DNA of 64,000 nucleotides from Bartonella henselae str. Houston-1. Its GTDB lineage: Bacteria; Pseudomonadota; Alphaproteobacteria; Rhizobiales; Rhizobiaceae. Shown here piece after piece: positions 9,475 to 19,766 of the stretch. The stretch spans positions 1,343,501 to 1,407,500 of the forward strand of contig NC_005956.1 in the NCBI RefSeq assembly GCF_000046705.1. The letters are read 5' to 3'. A program made the position numbers and the translations under genes. The notes beneath the pieces are model-generated. The model was not told the DNA's origin and did no database searches. It saw nothing but the letters and a program-made list of their open reading frames with translations. The stretch's first letter is position 1; each line of letters starts with the position of its first letter.

Positions 9475-10346
9475 GAAGTAACTCCTTCAACACCATTAAC
9501 AATCGTAGGATTATGCAACCAATTAGGATCGCGTTCAGGAACAGCTAAAACGTCAACAGGATTATCAAGCCGTGGCAAACTAGCTAGTAAAGCTTTAGTA
9601 TAGGGATGACAAGCGCAAGATAAATCACGCGCAGGCAATTCCTCTAATACCCGACCGGCATACATCACCAAAACACGATCACAAAAATCAGCAATCATAT
9701 TCAAATCATGGCTAATAAAAATAAGTCCTGTCCCAGACTTTGTTACAAGTTCATCTAACACTGACAAAACTTGACATCTCACCGTAACATCAAGTGCAGA
9801 AGTTGGCTCATCGGCGATAATTAAATCAGGTTCAGGAATAAGCATCATAGCAATCATCACCCGCTGCCCCATACCACCTGATATTTCATGAGGAAAGAGC
9901 CTCATCACATGTTCTGGATCACGAATATGAACGGATTCCAACATAGAAATTGTTTTTTCCCGTGCCTCAACTTTTGAAACACGATGATGAATACAATACG
10001 CCTCCATGATCTGATCCCCAATACGCACTAATGGATTAAGCGAATATTTAGGATCTTGTAAAATCATCGAAATACGCTTACCGCGAATAGTCTGCATCCG
10101 CGATTCACTTGCTGACAATAAATCGACATCATCAAAGCGCATTTTTTTAGCTTTGACGATTGCTGCTCTTGGGCTCAATTTGAGTATTGCGCGTCCAGTC
10201 ATTGATTTTCCAGACCCAGACTCCCCAACAATTCCGATTTTTTCTTTCCCCACGGAGAAGCTAACGCCACGTACAGCTTCTAAAACGCCGCGCGTTGTAG
10301 GAAAAGAAACACGTAAATCTTCTATCTCTAATAATTTTTTATCCAT
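9471..10346 (-). CDS. Oligopeptide-type ABC transporter ATPase (DppD/OppD-like)
   Basis: The preferred start is ATG 10346 (MDKKLLEIEDLRVSF, 291 residues), because it overlaps the permease stop as ATGGATAA; an in-frame upstream ATG at 10379 lies inside the permease gene. Walker A is GESGSGKSM, the signature ISGGMGQRVMIAMML, Walker B LIIADEPTSALD and the switch FISHDLNMI. The conserved C-terminal CHPYTKALLASLP is typical of the Opp/Dpp ATPases, which carry an extra C-terminal domain. The signature has GGMGQR rather than the commoner GGQRQR, as often seen in DppD-type members. It works as the heterodimer partner of the downstream ATPase. Confidence 0.9.
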   Translation of the reverse strand: MDKKLLEIEDLRVSFPTTRGVLEAVRGVSFSVGKEKIGIVGESGSGKSMTGRAILKLSPRAAIVKAKKMRFDDVDLLSASESRMQTIRGKRISMILQDPKYSLNPLVRIGDQIMEAYCIHHRVSKVEAREKTISMLESVHIRDPEHVMRLFPHEISGGMGQRVMIAMMLIPEPDLIIADEPTSALDVTVRCQVLSVLDELVTKSGTGLIFISHDLNMIADFCDRVLVMYAGRVLEELPARDLSCACHPYTKALLASLPRLDNPVDVLAVPERDPNWLHNPTIVNGVEGVTS

Positions 10347-11271
10347 TGCGTGGATCCAATATATCACGAAGTCCATCACCTAAAAGGTTGAATGCAAGGC
10401 TTGCAAACAATATTGCACACCCGGGCATTGCTGCCAACCACCAACTTGTCATCATAAACTCACGACCGGTCGAAAGCATTGCTCCCCATTCAGGACTTGG
10501 GAGTTGAGCTCCCAACCCTAAAAAACCAAGACCCGCAGCCGTTAAAATAATTCCAGACATATCTAATGTTAACCGTACCACCACTGAAGGAATACACATC
10601 GGCATAACATGAAAAAAAATAATGCGCCAAGGAGATGCTCCTTGCAAGCGAATTGCAGAAATATAATCAGATGAACGTATCGTCAAAGTCTCAGCACGCG
10701 CTAAACGGGCTATTGGTGGCCAAGCTGCAATTGAAATAGCAATGGATGCATTTTCAATGCCGGGTCCCAATGCTGCTGCAAAAGCAAGAGCTAAAATCAA
10801 AGCTGGAAAAGCGAGAAAAATATCAACCATGCGCATAAGAAGCGTATCAACCCATCCCCCTATATAACCAGAGAGAGTTCCAACAATCAGCCCTATCGGC
10901 CCCACAATAATTGTAGTAAGAAAAACAATATAAAGAGTAATCCGCGCACCAAAAACGAGACGACTAAAAATGTCACGCCCTAATTCATCTGTTCCGAAAT
11001 AATGCAACATAGATGGTGGCTGCAACCGATGAGCAAGATCATTGCTCATAAAATCATGGGTAGCAATCCAAGGAGCAAAAACTGCACATAAAATAATAAC
11101 AAAAATAATAATTAGACCGAATACGGCCGAAAAATTATGAAAGAATTTGATCACTGAATGATAAATTTTTTGTATGTTCGCTTGAACTATTGACCGCGGA
11201 ACAGCTTCATATAACCAATAACTTAAAGAAAATGAAGATTGCGGTTTATGATGATTCATTGAAGTAGTCAT
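10339..11271 (-). CDS. Oligopeptide-type ABC transporter permease (DppC/OppC-like)
   Basis: The 310 residues begin with a cytoplasmic arm and a first membrane helix (FGLIIIFVIILCAVFAPWI). The hallmark HYFGTDELGRDIFSRLVFGARITL of the OppC/DppC family follows, then five further helices. The coupling-helix region is ARAETLTIRSSDYISAIRLQGAS, the EAA-like loop that contacts the ATPases. It pairs with the upstream permease, only 2 bases away, and overlaps the next ATPase start by 8 bases, so the cluster is a tightly coupled operon. Confidence 0.9.
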   Translation of the reverse strand: MTTSMNHHKPQSSFSLSYWLYEAVPRSIVQANIQKIYHSVIKFFHNFSAVFGLIIIFVIILCAVFAPWIATHDFMSNDLAHRLQPPSMLHYFGTDELGRDIFSRLVFGARITLYIVFLTTIIVGPIGLIVGTLSGYIGGWVDTLLMRMVDIFLAFPALILALAFAAALGPGIENASIAISIAAWPPIARLARAETLTIRSSDYISAIRLQGASPWRIIFFHVMPMCIPSVVVRLTLDMSGIILTAAGLGFLGLGAQLPSPEWGAMLSTGREFMMTSWWLAAMPGCAILFASLAFNLLGDGLRDILDPRNG

Positions 11272-11273
11272 AT

Positions 11274-12368
11274 TCAGCGTGTCCTTGGATCAAAGATGCG
11301 ATAAAGTAAATCAGAAAATAAATTAATGGCAACAAAGAGCCCCCCTACTAGCAGCGTGCACCCAACAACTGCATTCATATCTCCTGCCAAAAGAGCATTG
11401 GTCAAGTAACGTCCGAAACCAGGCCAAGCGAAAACTGTCTCTGTCAATACGGCACCTTCTAATAAAAAAGCATAAGAAAGCCCAACAACAGTGATAATCT
11501 GAACAGCAGCATTGCGGAAAGCATGGAACCAAACCGTTCGCATCCAAGATAATCCTTTCACACGTGCAGTAATAATATATTCCTGATTAAGTTGTTCAAT
11601 CATAAATCCACGAGTCATACGACTAATATAGGCCATAGCACCGAAAGCTAAGATTAAAGCAGGCATAATAATATGACTAAAAACATTGCCAAAAGCCTCC
11701 CACTGTCCCTGCATTGCAGTATCCCAAAGAAAAAAGCCTGTTCTCTGTTCAAAAGAATATTCGTAAAGAAAATCAAGACGGCCTGGTCCACCAATCCAAC
11801 CAAGCTTAGCATAAAATACCAATAACGCCATCAATCCAAGCCAAAAAGTCGGCGTTGAGTAACTCAGGAGTGTAAAAACACGAACAAAATAATCGATAAA
11901 TGAATCGCGATACATCGCGGCAAAGACACCAAACGGAATACCAAAACTCGTACCAATAACAATAGCAACTGTTGCAAGCTCTAAGGTTGCAGGAAATACA
12001 CGCATAATATCTGTTAAGACAGGACGCCCCGAAGTTAAAGCATCACCAAAATCAAACAAAGCTATATTATGAAGATAATTCCAATATTGGACAATCAATG
12101 GCTTATCAAGACCCAACTTATAAAACATTGCATCATAAGCTTCCTGACTGATATTATCACCAAGAATAGCAAGAACTGGATCTAAAGGAAGAAGATGACC
12201 AATAAAAAAAGTAATAGTCACCAAACCAAGCAACGTAATAAAGACTGAAGCCAACAGCTTAAATGCCTTGAAAAAAAATGCCCATACATGCAGATTTTTC
12301 TGCCGTAGTGACATTTCTCCACTTGCTTCTGGAAATGATAAAATCATCTTGATAAAATCCCCATACAC
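11274..12368 (-). CDS. Oligopeptide-type ABC transporter permease (DppB/OppB-like)
   Basis: The 364-residue protein has a first helix (ASVFITLLGLVTITFFIGHLL) and the DppB-type periplasmic segment (LPLDPVLAILGDNISQEAYD, LGLDKPLIVQYWNYL). Several more helices and an ATPase-contact loop (EYIITARVKGLSWMRTVWFHAFRNA) follow. The N-terminus is about 35 residues longer than usual; an internal Met in SGEMSLRQKN is an alternative start. It is separated from the binding-protein gene by 73 bases containing a hairpin, an arrangement that commonly lets the binding protein be made in excess. Confidence 0.9.
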   Translation of the reverse strand: MYGDFIKMILSFPEASGEMSLRQKNLHVWAFFFKAFKLLASVFITLLGLVTITFFIGHLLPLDPVLAILGDNISQEAYDAMFYKLGLDKPLIVQYWNYLHNIALFDFGDALTSGRPVLTDIMRVFPATLELATVAIVIGTSFGIPFGVFAAMYRDSFIDYFVRVFTLLSYSTPTFWLGLMALLVFYAKLGWIGGPGRLDFLYEYSFEQRTGFFLWDTAMQGQWEAFGNVFSHIIMPALILAFGAMAYISRMTRGFMIEQLNQEYIITARVKGLSWMRTVWFHAFRNAAVQIITVVGLSYAFLLEGAVLTETVFAWPGFGRYLTNALLAGDMNAVVGCTLLVGGLFVAINLFSDLLYRIFDPRTR

Positions 12369-12382
12369 TTAATAAAATATTA

Positions 12383-12405
12383 GTGTGGCACCCCTCTTGC
12401 CACAC
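12383..12405 (-). promoter_or_regulatory. Intercistronic hairpin between binding-protein and permease genes
   Basis: GTGTGGCA and TGCCACAC form a perfect 8-bp stem around a 7-base loop. On the minus strand the sequence after the stem is TAATATTTTATT, a weak T tract. It could act as a partial terminator or protect the 3' end of the binding-protein message. Confidence 0.55.
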
Positions 12406-12441
12406 AGTCAAAAATTTATAATCAAGCACTCCACACACTCT

Positions 12442-14079
12442 TTACTTATATGACTGCGCATATTTTTCTGCATCATTGTAGTAAAGCCTAAAACTATTCC
12501 AAACCCATTTTTTTACTGCTGGGCCCATACCAACTGTATAATATGTCTGAAATAAATAAACCATAGGACCGTGCTCAAGCATATAACGCTGTAAAGCACG
12601 ATATTGTGTAATACGCTTATTTTGATCTTGCTCAAACAACGTATCCATCACCATTTTGTTGACATTTTCATCATAATAACCAGCACGCCAAGCCAAATAC
12701 ATATTGTGCTTTTTTGTAAATGTTGGATCAGGATTAAAAACATGATTTAATGAAGCAGGATGTCCATCAGGATCAGCACTCCCCCAACCCATAATAGCCG
12801 TATCATAATTTCCACCACGCACGCGGCTTAACAATTGGGTTTGTGCCATTTTTTCAATTGTAAACTCAATACCAACTTTGCGTGCATTTTCTTGGATAGA
12901 CTGCGCAACAGATGACATATATGTAAGACTACCAACTAAAAGATTAGCCTTAAAACCATTAGGGTAACCTGCTTCACTTATTAATTGCTTTGCCTTTTCT
13001 AAATCCAATTTAAACGGCAATCCCTCTTTCTCATCCAAAGCTCCAGGTATACCCAGTGGCATATAACTTGCACGTGGAATTGCAACACCCTTTAAAACAG
13101 TTTTTCCAAGGCTCTCGTAATCAACCAAATAACGAAGTGCCAATCTTACTTTTTCGTTAGCAAAAATTGCATTTTTGTTGTTCAACGATAAATAAATAGA
13201 CTGCGGTCGTAAAACACGACTAATTTTGACAGGCCCGCCTTTTTTTTCAATATCCAAGATATCCTCTGAAGAGAGATCACGCGCTATATCCACATCACCT
13301 TTTTCCAAAAGCAATCTCTGGCTTGCTGATTCAGCGACATGCTGCACTACAATCTGTTTAGTTTTGGGTACGTCATCTCCCCAATAATATTGGCTAGCCT
13401 GTAAGACAACTTTCTCCCCTGGAATCCAACGCTCTAATTTATAAGGGCCAACACAAGCCGAATGCGTTGCTAAATATTCATTGCCCATATCGCCATCAAC
13501 ACTCTTTGCTTCAAGTGTTTGGCGATCAAGCAAAGCAGAGGCATAAGACTGTCCAATCACAGTCAAGACAAGTTGGATAGGATAAGGCTTATCCAATTTT
13601 AGTTGTAAAGTTTTATCGTCAAGAGCTTGAATATTTGTTTCGACATTGTCTTTAGTAAACCCATAGTTTATCAAAGATTGGGCATAGCCCAACCCTAACT
13701 TAACAATACGCTGCATTGACCAAGCGAGATCTTGCGCAGTAGCCTTCCTTCCATCATTAAACTTTAAATCATGACGAAGATGAAAAACAATTCTCGTTCC
13801 GCCATCAAAAACATTCCACGACTGAGCCATAGCAGGACGCACTTTTGTAGGATCATTCCGATCATATTGCACCAAGGCACTACAAATATTTGTCAACAAT
13901 TCACTTGTTACAACCTCAACCGATTGCGCTGGATCAAAACTGCTAATTGAATCAATATTCCAAGCCATCACCAATCTATCTTTAGATGATGCACCAAGTG
14001 CTATTGGTATGAATATATTCAAACACCCAATTGCCCCTAATAAAATACAAAAATTCTTCAACATCCCTTTCTTTCTCAT
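12442..14079 (-). CDS. Periplasmic substrate-binding protein, SBP_bac_5 family (DppA-like)
   Basis: The 545 residues start with a signal peptide (hydrophobic FCILLGAIGCLNIFIPIALG, then ASSKDRL). The body is a family-5 solute-binding protein: RLVMAWNIDSISSFDPAQSV, RIVFHLRHDLKFNDGRKATAQD, the conserved GPYKLERWIPGEKVVL and LDLEKAKQLISEAGYPNGF. It delivers substrate to the permease/ATPase complex encoded downstream. Two paralogues lie upstream on the same strand: one frameshifted at 14480-16104, one intact at 19767-21398. This copy is clearly more diverged from those two than they are from each other. Such proteins bind peptides, nickel, haem or murein peptides; the ligand is not readable. Confidence 0.9.
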   Translation of the reverse strand: MRKKGMLKNFCILLGAIGCLNIFIPIALGASSKDRLVMAWNIDSISSFDPAQSVEVVTSELLTNICSALVQYDRNDPTKVRPAMAQSWNVFDGGTRIVFHLRHDLKFNDGRKATAQDLAWSMQRIVKLGLGYAQSLINYGFTKDNVETNIQALDDKTLQLKLDKPYPIQLVLTVIGQSYASALLDRQTLEAKSVDGDMGNEYLATHSACVGPYKLERWIPGEKVVLQASQYYWGDDVPKTKQIVVQHVAESASQRLLLEKGDVDIARDLSSEDILDIEKKGGPVKISRVLRPQSIYLSLNNKNAIFANEKVRLALRYLVDYESLGKTVLKGVAIPRASYMPLGIPGALDEKEGLPFKLDLEKAKQLISEAGYPNGFKANLLVGSLTYMSSVAQSIQENARKVGIEFTIEKMAQTQLLSRVRGGNYDTAIMGWGSADPDGHPASLNHVFNPDPTFTKKHNMYLAWRAGYYDENVNKMVMDTLFEQDQNKRITQYRALQRYMLEHGPMVYLFQTYYTVGMGPAVKKWVWNSFRLYYNDAEKYAQSYK

Positions 14080-14479
14080 TTTCCTTCCTTATTTTTCATT
14101 TTTTGTATTTTGCATTTTATTTTACCTTTTGCACACCTAAAATATTTCCGATGTATCGATTTCATCTTTCAACAGCATAGATAGCATAACTGCTAACTCT
14201 CCTGTCTAACTTCGATTAAGATAGATTCTCAAACATAAACCTATAATTGAGATGTTTATACCTGTATCACAGTCAATAAATATCTTCAAAAATTATCTTC
14301 ATACTGTTTAATATCGACCACCCCTACACATAAACTTGCACTTTAACAGTACTTGATAACAAATTCCCTCCAATTTTATACGTTAAATAGCGTTAAAACC
14401 ACTCTCATTCAGGAGAATATTGTCATCAATTACATCATGATTATACTTTCTTTTATATTTTACAGTACTTAAGACGCGT
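14080..14479. other. Spacer between two binding-protein genes
   Basis: No gene is seen in about 400 AT-rich bases. It must carry the promoter of the downstream transporter operon if that is separate from the upstream copy, but no convincing boxes stand out. Confidence 0.4.
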
Positions 14480-16104
14480 TTATTTTTCTATTTCACTATA
14501 AAAAATACGCGGTGAGCTATTCCAAACCCATTTTTTGATACCAGATGTCATAGCGACAACATTATACTTCTGAAAGATAAAAGCATAAGGTCCTTTTTGC
14601 ATAAGTTCTCGCTGCAAATCAGCATAGATTTGCGCTCGTTTTTTTGAATCCTTTTGAAACAACGCACTTTCAACTTTTTGATTCATACTTTGATCAAAAT
14701 ACCCATACTGCCAACTAGGATAGGCAGTATTTTTAGCCTCAAACCGATTATCAGGGTTGTAAATAAGACGTGAAGCCATGGTATGGGGATCGGCAGAGTC
14801 ATTATTCCATCCGACAAAAATCGTATCAAAAGCACGTGCATAAAGTTTTGAAAACAACTGCGTACCTGCTAAACGCTCAATTTTAAGGTGTACCCCCACT
14901 TTTTCTGCATTATCTTGAAGTGACTGAGCAATAGACAAAGCATAAGGGGAGCTCCCTACTAAAAAATTCACTTCAAAGCCATTTGGATAACCCGCCTCCG
15001 TTAAAAGCTGTTTAGCTTTTTGAAGATCAAGTTTAAAAGGCTGTCCTTCTTTTTCATCCAAAGCGCCAAGATTCCCAATGGGAATAAAGCTTGCACGTGG
15101 AACACCAACACCTTTGAGAAGACTCTTTCCAAGTTCTTCATAATCAATAAGATAGCGCATCGCCAAGCGCACTTTTTCATTAGAAAAAATTGGATTAGTC
15201 ATATTGAATCCCCAATACATCATGGACGGTTCCAACACTTTTTCAATCTTCACATCTGTTTTTGCTTGGAGATCTGCGAGATCTTCAGGAGTCAAATTAC
15301 GTGCAACATCAATATCATGCTTTTGCAACAATAAACGTTGTGTCCCTGGTTCAGCAACATGACGAATTAAAACCTGCTTCAATTTAGGCGCTTTTCCCCA
15401 ATAATGAGAACTTGCACGTAACAAAATAGCTTCCCCGGGCGCCAACTTTTTAACTGATAAGGACCAACACAAGCAGCATGATTAGCTAAATATTGATTTC
15501 CCATATCACCATTTTTTTCATGCTTCATAATTGTCTCACGATCAAGCAAAGCAGTAGCACGACTTGCGACAATATTATTAAGAATAAGTTCTACAGGATA
15601 AGGTTTATCAAATTTCATGACTACCGTCTTCTTATCTGGCGCTTGAAGAGCATCATCAACATTTTGTTCTGTGATACCATATTCATTAAATATTGCGGCA
15701 TTGGCCATCTTTAATTTAACAATCCGCCTCATGCCCCAAACAAGATCATGAGCATCAGCAGGCCGACCATCATTAAACTTCAAACCATCGCGCAAATGAA
15801 AAGTAATCATTGTATTATGATCACCACCTGAAACATCCCAATGTGTTGCCAAAGAAGGAATCATTTTAGCGGGATCATCTGTAGCAGCACTAACCAAACT
15901 ATCACAAACATTAAGAATAATTTCATTTGCATAAACATCATTGATTTTAGCGGGATCAAATGTATCGACTGCATCAATATTCCAAGCCATCACAAGGGTA
16001 TTGGCAGGTGTTTTTGCTTGCACTTCTTGCACAAAGACTCCCATTGCAACAAGAGCAGAAATAAAAGAACTGCTGCTCTTCAATATCTTTTTTTTCAAGT
16101 TCAT
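14480..16104 (-). pseudogene. Frameshifted substrate-binding protein (SBP_bac_5), second copy
   Basis: Two overlapping frames make one protein. The first (from ATG 16104) gives a signal peptide and the N-terminal half up to GPYQLKSWRPG; the second resumes with PGEAILLRASSHYWGKAPKL and runs to the normal C-terminus IFYSEIEK. Aligned with the intact paralogue at 19767-21398, which reads SSWRSGEAIFLRASS here, one base is missing in the C/G run at about 15433-15439. Everything else looks functional, so the break is recent, or it is a sequencing error in a homopolymer. If real, it leaves a truncated protein of about 241 residues. Identity to the 19767-21398 copy is high across the whole length. 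Confidence 0.85.
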
Positions 16105-17484
16105 AAATTTTTCCTTTTAAATCTATTGCGACGATTAATTATTTTGAAATAAGATAGTATATAACAATAAAGACTGAACAAATACGCTTTGACGCCCCTA
16201 CAGAAACTTTCACGTTTAAATTCACTAGCTTACATTGCAATTAAACTATACAAATATGCAACATAGCTTCAAGCAACTAATATCACATCCGTATGACATC
16301 TCTTTTCCCCCTCTATAATAAGCCACATTTCAGACTCAACCCCACTATCCAAGGTGTAAGCCAAGTGAAAAGCCATCGTACAAAAATTTGTAGATTTATC
16401 ATTTCCTTAAACTATATCAAAAATAATTAATGTACAAAATTTAAAAACAATTACCCCTTAGACACCCAATCTTAAAGTGCACACTCACCCTTACCATATA
16501 CCTTCTTCAAGACTGAACTGAACAGACAGCAAAACAAAAGAAAACATCCTTGTTAGAACTCTACCATCGTAAAAAGCTGTTTAATCTTTTGAAAGCTCCG
16601 CTTAAAAAGAAACCTTTCTTTTTTATCTACAATACAAAACAAACCTACAGAGATAAAACTCCAATGAGAAATATCGATTTTTCTAAACTCCATCTTTCTG
16701 AGGATGTCAGAGCTAATGAGAAAGTACATAATAAACGCAATCTTTTCATGAGTAACAAAATTATTCATTATCTACCCCCAAAAAGACATGACTAACTATA
16801 GGTCCTTTCCAATTTTGACGTTCATCATCGCTGTATATCCATTAAAATCATACATTCCTTCAACATCGCTTCCACTGGAAAATATTGTTTCCAAAAGAAA
16901 ATTTTAGAAATGAACTAAATAATGGATACAAATTTATCTGATCTTAAACTTCTCCTAAAAAACTGGAACTCATATGTAGTAAAATTACTTCCGGAAAAAG
17001 AAAGCTATCAAATAATAAAGCGTAACACAAGCAACCTAAGCGATTTAAAACCTGTTTTCCATAATACCATTTTGTTCTGTATTACATGCACAAGCATTTG
17101 AGAAGAGAACACCATACAAAAATAGAACAATACACTGAAAACTACTTTACCTTCAGCAAAAACCATGAATAAAAGAGCTTGATATTTACCTTATATAACT
17201 GCCATATCAATAATAAGGACTTAAAACTGATAATACAAATTGCACTTATAATGATTTCAGAAATAAAAAATTTTAAAACACTATTCTTGAAAAATAACTC
17301 ACTGAATTTTTCTTCACTTTTCCTGAAACCATATTGCTAACTCTGATAAAATCCAACATCATCCACTGCACCCAGAAGCGATAATCCAATGACAACAAGT
17401 ATATTAAACAATCAAAAAACTGTTCCCCATTCTTTTATTGTTCTACTGAATAACTTCCCCTCTAAAAAAGTTGGCTTTTCACCC
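16105..17484. other. Long spacer without recognisable gene
   Basis: About 1.4 kb of AT-rich sequence. ORFs up to about 80 codons exist but lack ribosome sites and family features. The first 20 bases upstream of the binding-protein ATG (TTTTTCCTTTTAAA on the plus strand) match those upstream of the paralogue at 21398, so the leader was duplicated with the gene. Confidence 0.5.
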
Positions 17485-18054
17485 TTATCGACAAAAACAT
17501 CCCTCAAGATGATCATTAACAATCCCAACAGACTGCATAAAAGCATAACAAATTGTAGGACCAACAAATGTCCAGCCGCGTTTTTTCAAATCTTTAGAAA
17601 GACGAAGAGAAGCAGGTGTTATAGGGTTAGCCAAGAATGTCTGAAAATCTACTGCTTCATAACGCTCCGATTGTGGTGGTTGAAAAGACCAAAAATACTG
17701 AGATAAACTCCCCCACTCTGTTATAAGTTCCTGTGCTCTCAATGCATTATTAAGTACCGATCGAATTTTCCCTTGATGACGAACAATATCTTTATTCTGC
17801 ATTAAGATTTGCACTTTTACTTCATCATAACGAGTAATTTTTTCAAAATCAAAGTGATCAAATGCATCGCGAAAAGAAGAGATTTTTTTCAAAATTGTGA
17901 ACCAAGACAGTCCTGCTTGAAAACCTTCAAGACAAATTTTTTCAAACAAACGGCGATCTTCAAAAACAGGTTTTCCCCATTCATTATCATGATAAGCACA
18001 ATAAAGTGGATCTGTACCAGCCCATGAACAACGAACTTTCCCATCTGTTCCCAT
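17485..18054 (-). CDS. tag: DNA-3-methyladenine glycosylase I
   Basis: I choose ATG 18054 (MGTDGKVRCSWAG, 189 residues) because GAAGGA lies 6 bases before it and the length matches E. coli Tag; an in-frame ATG at 18111 has no ribosome site and overlaps xseA. The zinc ligands are all in place: Cys9, His22 (in YHDNEWG), His182 and Cys186 (in VNDHLEGC), with the same spacings as the family. Other signatures are FEKICLEGFQAGLSWFTILKK and FVGPTICYAFMQSVG. The enzyme removes 3-methyladenine from alkylated DNA as a monofunctional glycosylase. It follows xseA with 34 bases between, a DNA-repair pair probably on one transcript. Confidence 0.93.
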   Translation of the reverse strand: MGTDGKVRCSWAGTDPLYCAYHDNEWGKPVFEDRRLFEKICLEGFQAGLSWFTILKKISSFRDAFDHFDFEKITRYDEVKVQILMQNKDIVRHQGKIRSVLNNALRAQELITEWGSLSQYFWSFQPPQSERYEAVDFQTFLANPITPASLRLSKDLKKRGWTFVGPTICYAFMQSVGIVNDHLEGCFCR

Positions 18055-18088
18055 GAGAAGTCCTTCAGCAAGCGGTATATTTACCGTA

Positions 18089-19528
18089 TCAAAAGAGCGT
18101 TCCTTGATCATCTTGTTTCGACTTGATCCGTTTAGATTTTGAAGATCGATTGAAAAAAGACTCCTGTGTTATAACGCTGATCTCACCATCAAAAAAGCGT
18201 AAATTTATCTGCTCTTTTTCAGGAATCTGCGCCAACCGTTTAATGGGTTTATTGTTTTGCCCCAAAGCCAAAACAAAGCCACGTTCTAAAATATTCTGGT
18301 AAGAAGTGCTTTTTAAAAGCCTAAACGCGATCTCTAATTGAGCGCGTTGTTTTTCCACAATGTGCACAAAAGCACGATGAAGACGTGCAGTATATTCCTT
18401 TGCACTGTGTTGAGCTTTTTCAGTATTCAGTAAACGCGGAGTAAAACGGATAGCAAGTGTATGAAAATAAAGACGTTTTTTATCGCAGCTTACACAAAGA
18501 GCACGCTCTAATCGACTTGAAATTTCATCGAAACCACGCCGTGGTAGAGCAAAAAGTTGGTCGGCAGTGGGAAGCGCACGTATAATAGCCCGCAATTTTT
18601 GTTGATGAAAATCAAAATAACGTGCAAGTCCGGTGCGCAAACGTGCACCAAGCGATACCACATATACTTCGAGATCAATCTTGACGGGCACAGCCTTCTC
18701 TGCTGCTGCTGTGGGAGTCGGAGCGCGCCAATCAGCGACATAATCAATCAAGGTCCAATCCGTTTCATGCCCAACAGCAGAAATAACCGGAAGGGAAGAT
18801 TCATAAACAGCACGAACAACGACCTCATCATTAAATCCCCACAAATCTTCTAAACTTCCTCCTCCCCGTGCAACAATAAGGAGATCAGGTTTTGGAATAA
18901 GCCCTTCTAAAGGCAACACATTAAAACCTTTAACAGCAGCGGCCACTTCACGACCACTTGTCTCCCCCTGAACCCGTACAGGCCACACCAAGATATGCAA
19001 CGGAAAACGATCCGAGATACGATGAATGATATCACGAATGACAGCACCTGTTGGCGATGTCACAACGCCTATAATTTTAGGCATATAAGGCAAAGGCTTC
19101 TTTTTTTCTTCGTCAAATAAGCCTTCCTCTGCAAACTTCTTCTTGCGATTTTCTAGAAGAGTCATCAAAGCGCCAACACCTGTTGGCTCAAGAGCTTCAA
19201 TGACAATTTGATATTTTGATGACCCAGGATACGTGGTAAGCTTGCCAACAGCGATCACTTCCATCCCTTCTTCAGGAGGAAATTTAAGCTTTTCCATAAT
19301 TCCGCGCCAAATAACAGCTTCCAACCGCGCCTTATCATCTTTTAAGGCAAAATAAGCATGACCTGAAGCATGAGCACCACGATAACCTGATATTTCCCCA
19401 CGCACCCGTACATAACCAAACTTTTCTTCAACAACGCGTTTTAAAGCACCCGCTATTTCAGAAACACTAAATTCTGCTACATTTGTTGCTCCTGTTTTTT
19501 CAAAAAACAAATTCATCATTTTTTTCAT
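18089..19528 (-). CDS. xseA: Exodeoxyribonuclease VII large subunit
   Basis: The 479-residue protein has the N-terminal OB-fold ([42 protein letters not shown]). The catalytic core includes [39 protein letters not shown] and [28 protein letters not shown], then a helical C-terminal part that binds small subunits. With XseB it degrades single-stranded DNA into oligonucleotides. The start region has three near ATG codons (MKKMMNL), so the exact start is open by a few codons. A decayed copy of its 5' third, with upstream DNA, lies at 21512-22250. Confidence 0.95.
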   Translation of the reverse strand: MKKMMNLFFEKTGATNVAEFSVSEIAGALKRVVEEKFGYVRVRGEISGYRGAHASGHAYFALKDDKARLEAVIWRGIMEKLKFPPEEGMEVIAVGKLTTYPGSSKYQIVIEALEPTGVGALMTLLENRKKKFAEEGLFDEEKKKPLPYMPKIIGVVTSPTGAVIRDIIHRISDRFPLHILVWPVRVQGETSGREVAAAVKGFNVLPLEGLIPKPDLLIVARGGGSLEDLWGFNDEVVVRAVYESSLPVISAVGHETDWTLIDYVADWRAPTPTAAAEKAVPVKIDLEVYVVSLGARLRTGLARYFDFHQQKLRAIIRALPTADQLFALPRRGFDEISSRLERALCVSCDKKRLYFHTLAIRFTPRLLNTEKAQHSAKEYTARLHRAFVHIVEKQRAQLEIAFRLLKSTSYQNILERGFVLALGQNNKPIKRLAQIPEKEQINLRFFDGEISVITQESFFNRSSKSKRIKSKQDDQGTLF

Positions 19529-19766
19529 TCACAGACGTTGAAACATTCAATCCTCACAGCCACACAAACACATCTTTATCGGAATGAATAGTCTCTCTAA
19601 AACAGGATGGCTCAAAATCTCAGTCTATACACAATATATTAACCGATTATGGAACTTTAATTTATCACAGTTAACCTTCGACGTATTGCAAAGTTTTTAA
19701 CCCTATGCGAAACGCCGAAGATATCATAATCACGCTTTTTTATATTTTACCTTGCCTACACTGTGC

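Noticed and set aside
16550..16795. ORFs on both strands in the spacer between tag and the frameshifted binding protein
   Set aside because: The two frames mirror each other on opposite strands and neither has a ribosome site or family match.
18055..18111. Upstream start of tag
   Set aside because: No ribosome site, overlap with xseA, and the shorter protein matches the usual Tag length with GAAGGA before its ATG.
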